A stretch of 64,000 bases of DNA from Larkinella punicea (GTDB taxonomy: Bacteria > Bacteroidota > Bacteroidia > Cytophagales > Spirosomataceae). The translations under genes were made by a program, and so were the position numbers. Where the stretch lies: assembly GCF_003334855.1 (NCBI RefSeq), contig NZ_QOWE01000002.1, positions 124,001 to 188,000 of the forward strand, in the 5' to 3' direction. Positions 54,341 to 63,157 of this stretch are shown piece after piece (position 1 is the first letter of the stretch; every line of letters starts with the position of its first letter). The notes beneath the pieces are model-generated. The model ran no database searches and was not told where the DNA came from. It saw only the letters and a program-made list of their open reading frames with translations.

Positions 54341-57300
54341 TTACCGGCTCATCAACAAGCGTTTGGTCAGGTTTTGCTGGTTTGTTTTCAACTGAATCAG
54401 ATACAGTGTCGTTCCTGATGAACGCAGATCGACGGCTTCGCGCTCGATTTGGCCCGTTCCCGTCACCGATTTCTGCCAGACGGGTCGACCCATCGGATCT
54501 ACGATCTGCAAATCAGCCCGCTGGTCGGCAAGAACCCGGTATCGGATTTCGACCAGGCCGGGGCTGGGGTTGGGGCTCACGCTCAGGTCCAGACTCGTTT
54601 CGGCACTCTCAACTCCTTGCCGGCTTCCATTGGGGCAGGTGAGCGTTTTGGGCGACCACTTCAACGTAAAATTGCTTCCCGGCACCCGACCACTGATGAC
54701 GTGGGATTGGCCATCTTTCAGCGAAACCGGTACGTCGAAGCTGTAGCCATGTATTCCGTTGCCTTTGCCGGCATTCAGCAAATCCTGGCGGAAAATGTTG
54801 GCGTCGGTGCGACCGATTACCGTCGTCCCATCCATGAACTCCACGGTAATGGGCATGTTGGGCCGGTTGCGGTCCCAGATCCAACCCCGAATGCCAGTGC
54901 AACTGACCACATCCAGGTAGCCCTCATAGTTACCCGCACCACTGCCTCCGCTGGTCGGCGGGGGATCGACCGGGCCACTCCCACCGGCGTTGACCGTCAA
55001 TAGAACCGTAGTCGCTACGGCGTCACTTTTACTGTCGGTCGCCGAATACGTCAGGCTGAACGTCCCCTGGCTGGCCGTTGTGCCACTGATCACCCGCGAA
55101 CCGGTGTTGAAACCGAGTCCGGCGGGCAATCCTGTCAGCGCATACGTCAGCGGGTCCTGGTTGGCATCGGTAAATGCGGGTAAGGCTGCGGAGGTATAGG
55201 CCGTGTTGGCCGTGGCAGCCAGTGCCGAAACCGGAGGAGCCACCGGGGGTTGATTCGCGGGAGGAACGCCGGTTCCGGGACAGTTGATGGTTTTGGGAGC
55301 CCACTTCAACACAAACGTAGAGCCCTGCACCCGCGCCCAGATCCGGTGGTTTTGTCCATCTTTTAGTCCGGCAGGAATGGGAAAATCATACCAGTGTTCC
55401 CCGTTGCCCTTGCCTGCATCTTTCAAATGCTGCCGGAAGTCGCTGGCCAGAATGGAACCGATCAGGGTGCCCTCGGCAATGGAGGGGCCGTCGAAGAATT
55501 CCACCGTAAACGTGTTGTTGGGCTTGTTGCGGTCATACACCCAGCCCGAAAGCGTGTTGCAACTCACTTCCTGCGTCAGATACCCGTCGAAGTTACCCGT
55601 CACAACGGGTGTTGTTCCCCCGGCTACCGTCAGCGTAATCGTCAGGCGGGTTTGCCCATTTCCATCACTGGCTGCGTAAACCAGCGGAAAGTTGCCCTGC
55701 TGCGTCGGTGTTCCGGAAATTGTCCGGTTGCCGGCATCGAAGGACAGACCCGACGGCAATCCCGTCAGTGCATACGTCAACGGATTGTTCTCCGGATCCG
55801 TAAAAACGGGCAAAGCCGCCGGAGCATACACCACATTGACCGTTGCGGTCAGCGCAAAAACCGGGGGGGCCACCGGAGGTTGATTAGTAGGTTGAGCCGC
55901 TGGATTGACCACCAGCGAAAAAACCGTACTGCTTTTCCCTCCCGCCTGGTCGGTGGCCGAATAGGTCAGTTCAAACGTGCCGGTCGTGGTTGGTGTCCCG
56001 GATATAACCCGCGTACCGCTGTCAAAACCCAGCCCGGCGGGCAAGCCTGTCAGTGCATACGTCAGGGGCGTGTTTTCCGGATCGGTGAACACCGCCAGCG
56101 GATTTGTTATAAACCCGGCATTGACGGTTGCCGCCAGGGTGGAGACCGCAGGCGGAACCGGGAGCTGATTCGCGGGGGGAACGCCGGTTCCGGGACAGTT
56201 GATGGTTTTGGGAGCCCACTTCAACACAAACGTAGAGCCCTGCACCCGCGCCCAGATCCGGTGGTTTTGTCCATCTTTTAGTCCGGCAGGAATGGGAAAA
56301 TCATACCAGTGTTCCCCGTTGCCCTTGCCTGCATCTTTCAAATGCTGCCGGAAGTCGCTGGCCAGAATGGAACCGATCAGGGTGCCCTCGGCAATGGAGG
56401 GGCCGTCGAAGAATTCCACCGTAAACGTGTTGTTGGGCTTGTTGCGGTCATACACCCAGCCCGAAAGCGTGTTGCAACTCACTTCCTGCGTCAGATACCC
56501 ATCGAAGTTACCCGTCACGGGCGGGTTTTCCGTTGGGATTTCTTCAACCGGTTGCGCCGTAGAAAGAGCGGGCAACACATACGGAGTCGAATTCGAAAAG
56601 AAGGCATCATTCAGGGCATTCGACCAGTATTGGGCGGCTTTTGCAGCCCCCGCTAACGTCAGGTGAACCCCATCAGCCCGGTCGTTGGACGTCAGCAGAT
56701 CATAGTCAGGCCCGGGGAAACAATTTGGCGTTTTAATCATTCGTTCCTGCGCGCGCCGGATCACAGGACGTGTTTTGTAGGGCGTTTGCCGATTGACAAC
56801 CACGGCCAGCGACGGAAAACCCAGATCGGCACGGGTCTGATTGACCCAGGTCTGGTAGTATTGCAACACCTGGTCTTCATTGGTATTGCTCCAGTCGTTT
56901 TGTCCCTGGTCGGAGAGAATGCCACGAATACCGGTTTGGCTGCAATAGACCTGCAGCGTGTTCTTGACATTGATGTACGGCATTCGGATGGACGAATTAA
57001 TAAAAGGATGCTCAAATGACTGACCAAGAGCAGATTTCGCCCAGTGTTCCAGGCTGGTTCCCCCATAGGCCGCATTGAAAAGCAGAACGGGGACATTCAG
57101 ACGCTGCGTCAGGGCCTGCCCCATTTTGGCCCAGAAATAGGTACCGTGTGCGAACGGAGCGGGCGTTACCCCTGATTCGTAGTGGCCAAAACTCCGGGGA
57201 AGGGAGACCGGATTGGCAGTACTTTCGTAGGACGAATAAGCGGGCGTTCCCGGAAAAACCGGTACCGTATTGACCCGATCGTCGTCGCTACCGGCCAGGT

Positions 57301-57724
57301 TGTTCTCCTGTCCCTGGGCAACGGAATGACCGGCCACTACGAACACCTCGCCGACGCCGACCCGTTCGATGCTGGCGGTGCCGACCGGCGTGCTGCCGGC
57401 CATGGCGCGCACCTCCAGGGTATACCACCCCCCGGAGGCTGGCAAACTCCCCTGAAACTGCCCGTCCTGGGCACTGGTCGCAATGGTAAACCAGCCCGTC
57501 GTCTGACCCTGTCCATTCCGGGCAACGGCTCTGGCATCAATCCGCGTGGTGTTGGCGGGCCAGTTGCCCCGGATCGGAATAGCTGCCTTGTTGCTCTGAT
57601 TGCGTTGGTAAACGATTCGGTTGAGGGGGGAAGTCAGGCTGAGCTGGGCCCAGGCATGCAGATGAAAAAGCAAGAGTGCCGACACGAAAGCCAGCCTTTT
57701 CAGGTGGTAAAACGTTGAATGCAT
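54341..57724 (-). CDS. Secreted sialate O-acetylesterase-like protein with repeated GW/GKGNG modules and T9SS sorting domain
   Basis: 1127 residues; signal peptide about 1-26 (HAWAQ). Residues ~30-385 are an SGNH esterase of the sialate O-acetylesterase/CE6 type: block I VVAGHSVAQGQ (usual form GQSNM), SDQGQNDW near 280, and DGVHLTLAGA near 365. Then come three ~105-residue GW/GKGNG modules (about 401-510, 706-815, 929-1030), putative-Ig domains between them, and a type A T9SS sorting domain from about 1045 (SVSPNPSPG ... TTLYLIQLKTNQQNLTKR). Expected to act on acetylated surface or environmental glycans. The first two modules are nearly identical at DNA level. Confidence 0.85.
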   Translation of the reverse strand: MHSTFYHLKRLAFVSALLLFHLHAWAQLSLTSPLNRIVYQRNQSNKAAIPIRGNWPANTTRIDARAVARNGQGQTTGWFTIATSAQDGQFQGSLPASGGWYTLEVRAMAGSTPVGTASIERVGVGEVFVVAGHSVAQGQENNLAGSDDDRVNTVPVFPGTPAYSSYESTANPVSLPRSFGHYESGVTPAPFAHGTYFWAKMGQALTQRLNVPVLLFNAAYGGTSLEHWAKSALGQSFEHPFINSSIRMPYINVKNTLQVYCSQTGIRGILSDQGQNDWSNTNEDQVLQYYQTWVNQTRADLGFPSLAVVVNRQTPYKTRPVIRRAQERMIKTPNCFPGPDYDLLTSNDRADGVHLTLAGAAKAAQYWSNALNDAFFSNSTPYVLPALSTAQPVEEIPTENPPVTGNFDGYLTQEVSCNTLSGWVYDRNKPNNTFTVEFFDGPSIAEGTLIGSILASDFRQHLKDAGKGNGEHWYDFPIPAGLKDGQNHRIWARVQGSTFVLKWAPKTINCPGTGVPPANQLPVPPAVSTLAATVNAGFITNPLAVFTDPENTPLTYALTGLPAGLGFDSGTRVISGTPTTTGTFELTYSATDQAGGKSSTVFSLVVNPAAQPTNQPPVAPPVFALTATVNVVYAPAALPVFTDPENNPLTYALTGLPSGLSFDAGNRTISGTPTQQGNFPLVYAASDGNGQTRLTITLTVAGGTTPVVTGNFDGYLTQEVSCNTLSGWVYDRNKPNNTFTVEFFDGPSIAEGTLIGSILASDFRQHLKDAGKGNGEHWYDFPIPAGLKDGQNHRIWARVQGSTFVLKWAPKTINCPGTGVPPANQPPVAPPVSALAATANTAYTSAALPAFTDANQDPLTYALTGLPAGLGFNTGSRVISGTTASQGTFSLTYSATDSKSDAVATTVLLTVNAGGSGPVDPPPTSGGSGAGNYEGYLDVVSCTGIRGWIWDRNRPNMPITVEFMDGTTVIGRTDANIFRQDLLNAGKGNGIHGYSFDVPVSLKDGQSHVISGRVPGSNFTLKWSPKTLTCPNGSRQGVESAETSLDLSVSPNPSPGLVEIRYRVLADQRADLQIVDPMGRPVWQKSVTGTGQIEREAVDLRSSGTTLYLIQLKTNQQNLTKRLLMSR
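55251..55603 (-). repeat. Near-identical intragenic repeat, copy A
   Basis: 353 bases matching 56166-56518 at an offset of 915 with only two differences in my reading. It encodes one full GW/GKGNG module. Confidence 0.93.
56166..56518 (-). repeat. Near-identical intragenic repeat, copy B
   Basis: Partner of 55251-55603, with two differences. The surrounding Ig-domain DNA between the copies is not duplicated to the same level, so identity is confined to the module. Confidence 0.93.
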
Positions 57725-58056
57725 AAAAATAACGTTGAGTAGATAAAACCGGATTCACAAGGAGCCTCTACCGCCCCTGATACACGACCAATTACCGGTA
57801 GTCGGAGGCAATAATTGAGCCATTCCTTTTTTTACTTGTATTAAAAAAAGCAGAGAAGCTTTCTAAATGGGTAGTATACCCATAAAACGCAGAAAGAGAG
57901 GCCGATGCGGCTGAGAGAAGAACTTGTCTTTGGTTTGTATTTAAAGGTAGGGAGGAGATTATCCGTGAACTTGCCGCCGAATAATCCCGTTAACCATTGC
58001 GTGTTACGGGTAACACCAACAGAAAAAAATTTACAGGATTTCGACCTTCTTTCCCT

Positions 58057-58470
58057 ATGACAAAACCTCTGCTTCTGCTGCTTTCAGGCCTTGTTTTTTG
58101 TTCCGCCATGCTGCCTGATCCGGAAAATGAGCTGGAAAAAAGTATGGCGCGGGGCAAAACGCTCTATGCCGGGAATTGCATGAACTGCCACATGGCCAAA
58201 GGCGAAGGCGTGGTCGAGACGTTTCCGCCCCTGGCAAAATCCGATTATCTACTCAAAACGCCACTAAAAGCCATTCAGGCCATCAAATTTGGCTTGCAGG
58301 GGCCGATTCAGGTGAACGGGGTTACCTACGACAATATGATGCCCGAACCCGGTCTGGATGAGCAGGAAGTGGCCGATGTGATGAATTACATCCTGAATTC
58401 GTGGGGGAATTCGTCCGACAAAAAACTGATTACGGCGCAGCTGGTGAAAGAGGTAAAACCGGCGGAATAA
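58057..58470 (+). CDS. Secreted class I cytochrome c
   Basis: 137 residues from ATG 58057, where a signal peptide starts (MTKPLLLLLSGLVFCSAML); an upstream start at 57997 would precede it. The heme site is C41-M-N-C44-H45, with a likely distal Met in NMMPEPGL. It has the general layout of small periplasmic cytochromes c of the PVC/Bacteroidota type (GKTLYAGNCMNCHMAKGEG, LNEQEVADVMNYI-like tail). It ends only three bases before the convergent FGE gene end. Function is electron transfer; its partner is unknown. Confidence 0.9.
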   Translation: MTKPLLLLLSGLVFCSAMLPDPENELEKSMARGKTLYAGNCMNCHMAKGEGVVETFPPLAKSDYLLKTPLKAIQAIKFGLQGPIQVNGVTYDNMMPEPGLDEQEVADVMNYILNSWGNSSDKKLITAQLVKEVKPAE

Positions 58471-58473
58471 GGG

Positions 58474-59604
58474 TTATTTTTGATCCCGCACACACCGAAA
58501 GCCCAGGTTATCGCTCCCGCTGCTCACTTCGCCCTTGCCCCGGCTCCCGGCTTTGTAGCGGATGCAATACTGATCGCTGCACAGAAAAGAACCGCCCCGC
58601 TGCACGTATTTGACCGCGCCGGGTTCGTCCGGGTCGTAGCTATCGGCTGGCCCTTTGGGATTTTCTTTTGGGCTATTCCGGTAATAATCAGGCCGGTACA
58701 GATCCTGGCACCACTCCCAGACGTTGCCGTCCATGTCATATAAGCCGTACGGATTGGCCGGAAACGTCTGAACCGGCGCAATCCCGGCAAAACCGTCTTC
58801 CGTCGTGTTCTGGTTCGGGAAATTGCCCTGATAAATATTAGCGACCCATTTGCCCGCCGGTTTCAGTTCTTCGCCCCAGTAGTATTTCCGGTTGCCTTTG
58901 CCGCCCTGCGCGGCAAACTCCCACTCGGCTTCGGTCGGCAGTCGCTTTCCGGCCCACTTCGCATAGGCAGCCGCATCTTCGTAGCAAACGTGTACCACCG
59001 GCTGGTTTTCGCGCCCTTTCAAATCACTCTGTGGCCCCGCCGGATGTTTCCAACTGGCTCCGGCAACATACTGCCACCAAACCAGCGGATTTTCGAGTGA
59101 CACCTGCTGGTTTGGGGGCGTAAAAACCGCCGAACCCGGCACCAGTTTATCCGCCGGAACACCGGGGTAGTCCTTCGGATTCAAGGGTCGTTCGGCTACG
59201 GTTACATATTTGGTCGCTTCCACAAACCGGGCAAATTCAGCATTGGTGACCTCGTGCTTGTCCATCCAGAAACCATTTACTTTGACGGTATGGAGCGGGC
59301 GGGAATCGGGAAACTCGTCGGAACCCATCTGGAACGATCCACCGGGAATTAAAACCATGTCGTCCGTACCGTTTTCGCCCGACGCCGTTACGGAAGCCGC
59401 CTGCCGAACAGCCGCCGACCGCGATGGCATTCCCTTCGCCACGCAGTGCGCGGCACTGTCGAGTTTTGCGGCTTCTTCTGCCGATTGATTCTGGGAGTTA
59501 CAACCCACCAGTCCGGCCAGAACAATGCCAGAAAACAGGATCGTCAGAGAACACCCATACCTCCTGTCAGATCCCACTTTCCACAATTTTGAGTGCTTCA
59601 TCAT
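58474..59604 (-). CDS. Formylglycine-generating enzyme family lipoprotein
   Basis: 376 residues with a lipobox (LAGLVGC at about 29-35), so periplasm-facing. The FGE-sulfatase domain starts at DMVLIPGGSFQMGSDEFPD and includes KRLPTEAEWEFAA, DMDGNVWEW and the catalytic region QRGGSFLCSDQYCIRYKAGSR. The C-x4-C pair matches the two catalytic cysteines of true FGE, so it is probably active. It converts the sulfatase active-site Cys to formylglycine. Its start overlaps the 3' end of the sulfatase upstream by 38 bases, which ties it to those enzymes. Confidence 0.9.
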   Translation of the reverse strand: MMKHSKLWKVGSDRRYGCSLTILFSGIVLAGLVGCNSQNQSAEEAAKLDSAAHCVAKGMPSRSAAVRQAASVTASGENGTDDMVLIPGGSFQMGSDEFPDSRPLHTVKVNGFWMDKHEVTNAEFARFVEATKYVTVAERPLNPKDYPGVPADKLVPGSAVFTPPNQQVSLENPLVWWQYVAGASWKHPAGPQSDLKGRENQPVVHVCYEDAAAYAKWAGKRLPTEAEWEFAAQGGKGNRKYYWGEELKPAGKWVANIYQGNFPNQNTTEDGFAGIAPVQTFPANPYGLYDMDGNVWEWCQDLYRPDYYRNSPKENPKGPADSYDPDEPGAVKYVQRGGSFLCSDQYCIRYKAGSRGKGEVSSGSDNLGFRCVRDQK

Positions 59605-61132
59605 CCTTGTATTTCCGGATTTGGTCTTTAAGTCTCGCTTTCAGGTCAGCGGTGATCGCTTCATACCCTTTAACGCCGTAGAGATTCCGAAGTTCCTGCG
59701 GGTCTCTTTTCAGATCGAACAGTTCCCAATAGTCTTTCGGTCCGTAAAACCGCACCAGTTTGTATTGTTCCCCCCGCAATCCGATGTGCGGATACACGTG
59801 GTGCGGCTGCGGATATTCGTAGTAATGATAATAGGCATCCTTGCGCCAGGCCACTTTTTTACCCGTCAGCAATGGCAGAAACGACTCGCCCTGAATTTCT
59901 TTCGGGATGGCCGTTCCGGTCAGGTTCAGCACGGTTGGGGCCCAGTCGATGTTGGAAACGAGCTGACTGACCTGCGTACCCGGTTTGATCACGCCCGGAT
60001 ACCGGATCACAAACGGTGTTTTCAGCGATTGTTCGTAAATAAACCGCTTGTCGAACCAGCCGTGTTCGCCCAGGTAAAAACCTTGGTCGGAGGCATAAAT
60101 AACGACGGTATTTTTGGCCAGACCCGATTTATCCAGGTAATCCAGCAGTTCACCAATGTTGCGATCCAGCGAGTTGGCCGTGGCCAGATAATCTTTCAAA
60201 TACCGCTGGAATTTCCACTCGGCCAGGGCTTTCCCGCTGAGCTTTTTTTCGTCAAATTCCTTGCTGATTTTGTTCTCGTAATAGTCGTAAAACGCTTTTT
60301 TCTCGGCGGGCGAAAACCGGTTATAAATCCCGCTTTTCTCGTAATCGGCGTGTACTTTCAGGTCTTCCTTCAACCGCATCGTTTTGTCGATGGTCATATC
60401 CTGATTTTTGGCGGCTTCCCGGCCTTCGTAGTTGTCATAAAACGTCGCGGGCAGCGGAAAATTCACCTTGTCATACGCCCCCAGATCCTGCAAATCGGGC
60501 AACCATTCGCGGTGTGTTGCCTTGTGGCCCACCACCAGAAAGAACGGTTTTGACGCATCCCGCTGGTTGAGCCAATCCAGCGAAAGTTTCGTCACGACGT
60601 TGGTCACATAGCCCGGATACCGGGTTGTATCGCCGTTGGAATTGATAAACGTTGGGCCGTAATAATGCCCCTGTCCCGGCAGTACGTTGAGGTAATTGAA
60701 CCCGTGTGGCAAACTGCCCAGGTGCATTTTTCCGATCCAGGCGGTTTGGTAGCCGTTTTTCTGCAACTCTTCCGGAAAAACCGGCTGGTTAATTTCAAAC
60801 TTCCGCTCGTTGACTTTGTAGCCGTTGAGGTGGCTGTATTTCCCGGTCAGAAGCGTGGCCCGGCTGGGGCCGCAAATGGAATTGGTGACGACGTTGTTGT
60901 ACAGAATCGCTCCTTCTTTCGCAATCCGGTCGATGTTGGGCGTTTTGGCAAGTTTACTGCCGTAGGCGCTGATGGCCTGGTAGGCGTGGTCGTCGGAAAA
61001 AATAAAAATCACATTAGGCCGGGTTGCCTGAACAGTTTCCGGTTCCTTCGGCGAATACCCCGGAATCACTACCAACACGGCCGCCAGCGCCGAAATTACT
61101 ACCAGAATTCCTACTCCAATTTTTAGATTCAT
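59567..61132 (-). CDS. Cys-type sulfatase
   Basis: 521 residues from ATG 61132, where a membrane-anchor or signal sequence begins (MNLKIGVGILVVISALAAVL); ATG 61198 would add 22 polar residues. It has IFIFSDDHAYQAIS (metal ligands) and the modification site C87-GPSR, the CxPxR motif recognised by FGE. Downstream are the sulfatase signatures GKYSHLNGYKVN and LVVGHKATHREW. It hydrolyses sulfate esters on glycans; the exact sulfatase subfamily and substrate cannot be stated. Operon with the FGE gene (overlapping) and the next sulfatase (108 bases upstream). Confidence 0.92.
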   Translation of the reverse strand: MNLKIGVGILVVISALAAVLVVIPGYSPKEPETVQATRPNVIFIFSDDHAYQAISAYGSKLAKTPNIDRIAKEGAILYNNVVTNSICGPSRATLLTGKYSHLNGYKVNERKFEINQPVFPEELQKNGYQTAWIGKMHLGSLPHGFNYLNVLPGQGHYYGPTFINSNGDTTRYPGYVTNVVTKLSLDWLNQRDASKPFFLVVGHKATHREWLPDLQDLGAYDKVNFPLPATFYDNYEGREAAKNQDMTIDKTMRLKEDLKVHADYEKSGIYNRFSPAEKKAFYDYYENKISKEFDEKKLSGKALAEWKFQRYLKDYLATANSLDRNIGELLDYLDKSGLAKNTVVIYASDQGFYLGEHGWFDKRFIYEQSLKTPFVIRYPGVIKPGTQVSQLVSNIDWAPTVLNLTGTAIPKEIQGESFLPLLTGKKVAWRKDAYYHYYEYPQPHHVYPHIGLRGEQYKLVRFYGPKDYWELFDLKRDPQELRNLYGVKGYEAITADLKARLKDQIRKYKDDEALKIVESGI

Positions 61133-61240
61133 TACCGTTACTTTTTGATTCTTAGTTAATTGTACGTTTACGGTTTTCAGTATACCGTTGGCGGACACAT
61201 TCCAACCAAACGGAGTAACTTACAGTAAATCGAAAACCGT

Positions 61241-62788
61241 TCACTGAATTACGTCTTCCGGCCACGCTACGGCTTTACTGTTTTTTTTGAACGTCGGCAT
61301 CTGCGCGTTCCAGGTCTTTAATTGTTTAGTAAGCAACAAAGCGAGCTGTTTTACTTTATCGGGATGCGCCGTTGCGAGATTTTGTTGTTCGCCAATATCG
61401 TTTTTCAGGTTATACAATTCCAGGGCCGCAGTCCGGTGGTCATACACCAGTTTCCAGTCGCCCTGCCGAATCCCGCTCGCCCAGTGCAGCATTGGCCCTT
61501 CGGCCAGAATCCAGCGGTTGGGGTGGTGCCAGACAAGCGCACGCCCGTTGTCTTTCAACGCCGGATTTTTCAGCAGCGGCAGAAACGACCGGCCATCGAC
61601 CTGTTGCACAACCGTCGGTTTTTTCACCCCGGCTATCTCCAGAATGGTCGGAAAAAAGTCCTCAACAATAACATACTGCTCCGTCACACCACCCGGTTTG
61701 ACCACACCCGGCCAGCGCACCAGCATCGGCTCGCGAATCCCGCCTTCATAGACCGACCCTTTTCCGGCCCGCAACGGCAGGTTGTGCGTGTGCTCTTTGC
61801 CGCCCCGCAAGGGCGTGGTGCTCAACCCGCCATTGTCGGACATGAAAATAACCACAGTATTGTCCGTAATTTTGCGTTCGTCCAGAAAATCCAGCAGGTC
61901 GCCCAGGCTTTTGTCCATGCCTTCGACCAACGACGCGTATTTGGCTTCGGTGCTGTCCAAACCGGTTTCCAGGTACTTGTCGACAAACCGCTTGTCGGCC
62001 ATAATCGGCGTATGAACGGCGTAGTGACTGAAATAGAGAAAGAACGGCTGTTTTTTCTGAATCGGCACCTCCACGGCTTTCAGGGCTTCAAGCGTGAGTG
62101 CTTCGCTCAGAAAAACGTCTTTACCGTGGTATACTTCCAGTCCCGGAACGGCGTTGCGGTTGGGTTTTCCATTGTTGGGCCTGTCGTAATTATCGGTTCC
62201 TAAATAGCTGGCCGGATGCCCGATTTCATTCCCGGCAATGTTCACCTGAAACCCCAGATTTTTGGGGTCTGACCCCGGCGTTCCCGCCGAGCCGAAGTGT
62301 GCTTTTCCGGTGTGAATCGTGTAATATCCGTTCTGACTCAGCAAGGTTGGCAAGGGCGTCGCATGGAACGTGTGTTCAATTCCGGCCACCGGACTCAACC
62401 CGTTGTAATTCCAGTCGACGGGATTCAGCGTGGTGTCCGGGTAATCGGTGTTTTTGTCTTTGTTGGGTGATGTCCAGTGCGTGATCCGGCTGTGGGCCGC
62501 ATTGACGCCACTCAGCAGACTCGTGCGGGTGGGCGTACAAACCGGCATGGCGTAGGCATTCGTAAACTTCAACCCTTCCCGCGCCAGCCGTTCCATGTTG
62601 GGCGTCCGATACCGCCGGTTCAGCTCCGTCACCTGTTTCCAGAACGGCACCGACGTATCCTGCCAGCCCATGTCATCGACCAGAAAAACGACGATGTTGG
62701 GCGGTGTCGGTTTCTGGGCAATAGCACCTCCAATTGCCAGCATGATAAAGCTGATGATCAACCCGGTTTTTTTCAAAAATTTATCCAT
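61241..62788 (-). CDS. Second Cys-type sulfatase
   Basis: 515 residues from ATG 62788, which begins a clear signal peptide (KTGLIISFIMLAIGGAIAQ); ATG 62818 would add ten residues. It has NIVVFLVDDMGWQD and the modification site C84-TPTR (CxPxR) followed by TSLLSGVNAAHSRITHW. Sulfatase features SDNGGLSTTPLRGGKEHT and LYNLKNDIGEQQNLA follow. Different subfamily from the first sulfatase, so the pair may remove sulfate at two positions or from two residues (inference). A repeat array separates it from the SusD gene. Confidence 0.92.
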   Translation of the reverse strand: MDKFLKKTGLIISFIMLAIGGAIAQKPTPPNIVVFLVDDMGWQDTSVPFWKQVTELNRRYRTPNMERLAREGLKFTNAYAMPVCTPTRTSLLSGVNAAHSRITHWTSPNKDKNTDYPDTTLNPVDWNYNGLSPVAGIEHTFHATPLPTLLSQNGYYTIHTGKAHFGSAGTPGSDPKNLGFQVNIAGNEIGHPASYLGTDNYDRPNNGKPNRNAVPGLEVYHGKDVFLSEALTLEALKAVEVPIQKKQPFFLYFSHYAVHTPIMADKRFVDKYLETGLDSTEAKYASLVEGMDKSLGDLLDFLDERKITDNTVVIFMSDNGGLSTTPLRGGKEHTHNLPLRAGKGSVYEGGIREPMLVRWPGVVKPGGVTEQYVIVEDFFPTILEIAGVKKPTVVQQVDGRSFLPLLKNPALKDNGRALVWHHPNRWILAEGPMLHWASGIRQGDWKLVYDHRTAALELYNLKNDIGEQQNLATAHPDKVKQLALLLTKQLKTWNAQMPTFKKNSKAVAWPEDVIQ

Positions 62789-62836
62789 CTCTAAAAGGTT
62801 TTGAGCCCTATTTACCATGTCTATGCTGACGCGAAC

Positions 62837-63140
62837 AAAAAGCCCGAAGGGCTGACATCACTAGCCCCGGGTAACACCCGGGGGTCGCGATCACCGGATG
62901 ATCCTCGCGATTCCCGGATGAACCTCGCAATTCCCGGTTGAACCTCGCGATTCCCGGATGATCCTCGCGATTCCCGGATGATCCTCACGTTCCCCGGGCG
63001 TTACCCGGATGAACCTCGCGTTCCCCGGGCGTTACCCGGATGAACCTCGCGTTCCCCGAATGAACCTCGCGATTCCCGGATGAACCTCACGTTCCCCGGG
63101 CGTTACCCGGGGCTAATGATGTCAGCCCTTTGGGCTTTTT
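62837..63140. repeat. 39-bp inverted repeat enclosing a 20/31-bp tandem array
   Basis: Outer arms 62837-62875 and 63102-63140 are reverse complements at 37 of 39 positions. Between them lies a tandem array: 20-bp units at 62900, 62920, 62940 and 62960, 31-bp units at 62980 and 63011, 20-bp units at 63042 and 63062, and a last 31-bp type unit from 63082 merging into the right arm. Units share the core CTCGCGATTCCCGGAT or its variants; the longer form adds CGGGCGTTACC. It occupies most of the gap between SusD and the sulfatase. Confidence 0.88.
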
Positions 63141-63157
63141 AAGGATTGTGAGTTCGT

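Noticed and set aside
58057-58470. Cytochrome c as part of the sulfatase operon
   Set aside because: It is on the opposite strand and convergent with FGE; nothing suggests shared transcription.
62900-63101. Possible CRISPR array
   Set aside because: Units of 20 or 31 bases follow each other with no unique spacers, and no cas gene is nearby; it is a tandem repeat within a palindrome.
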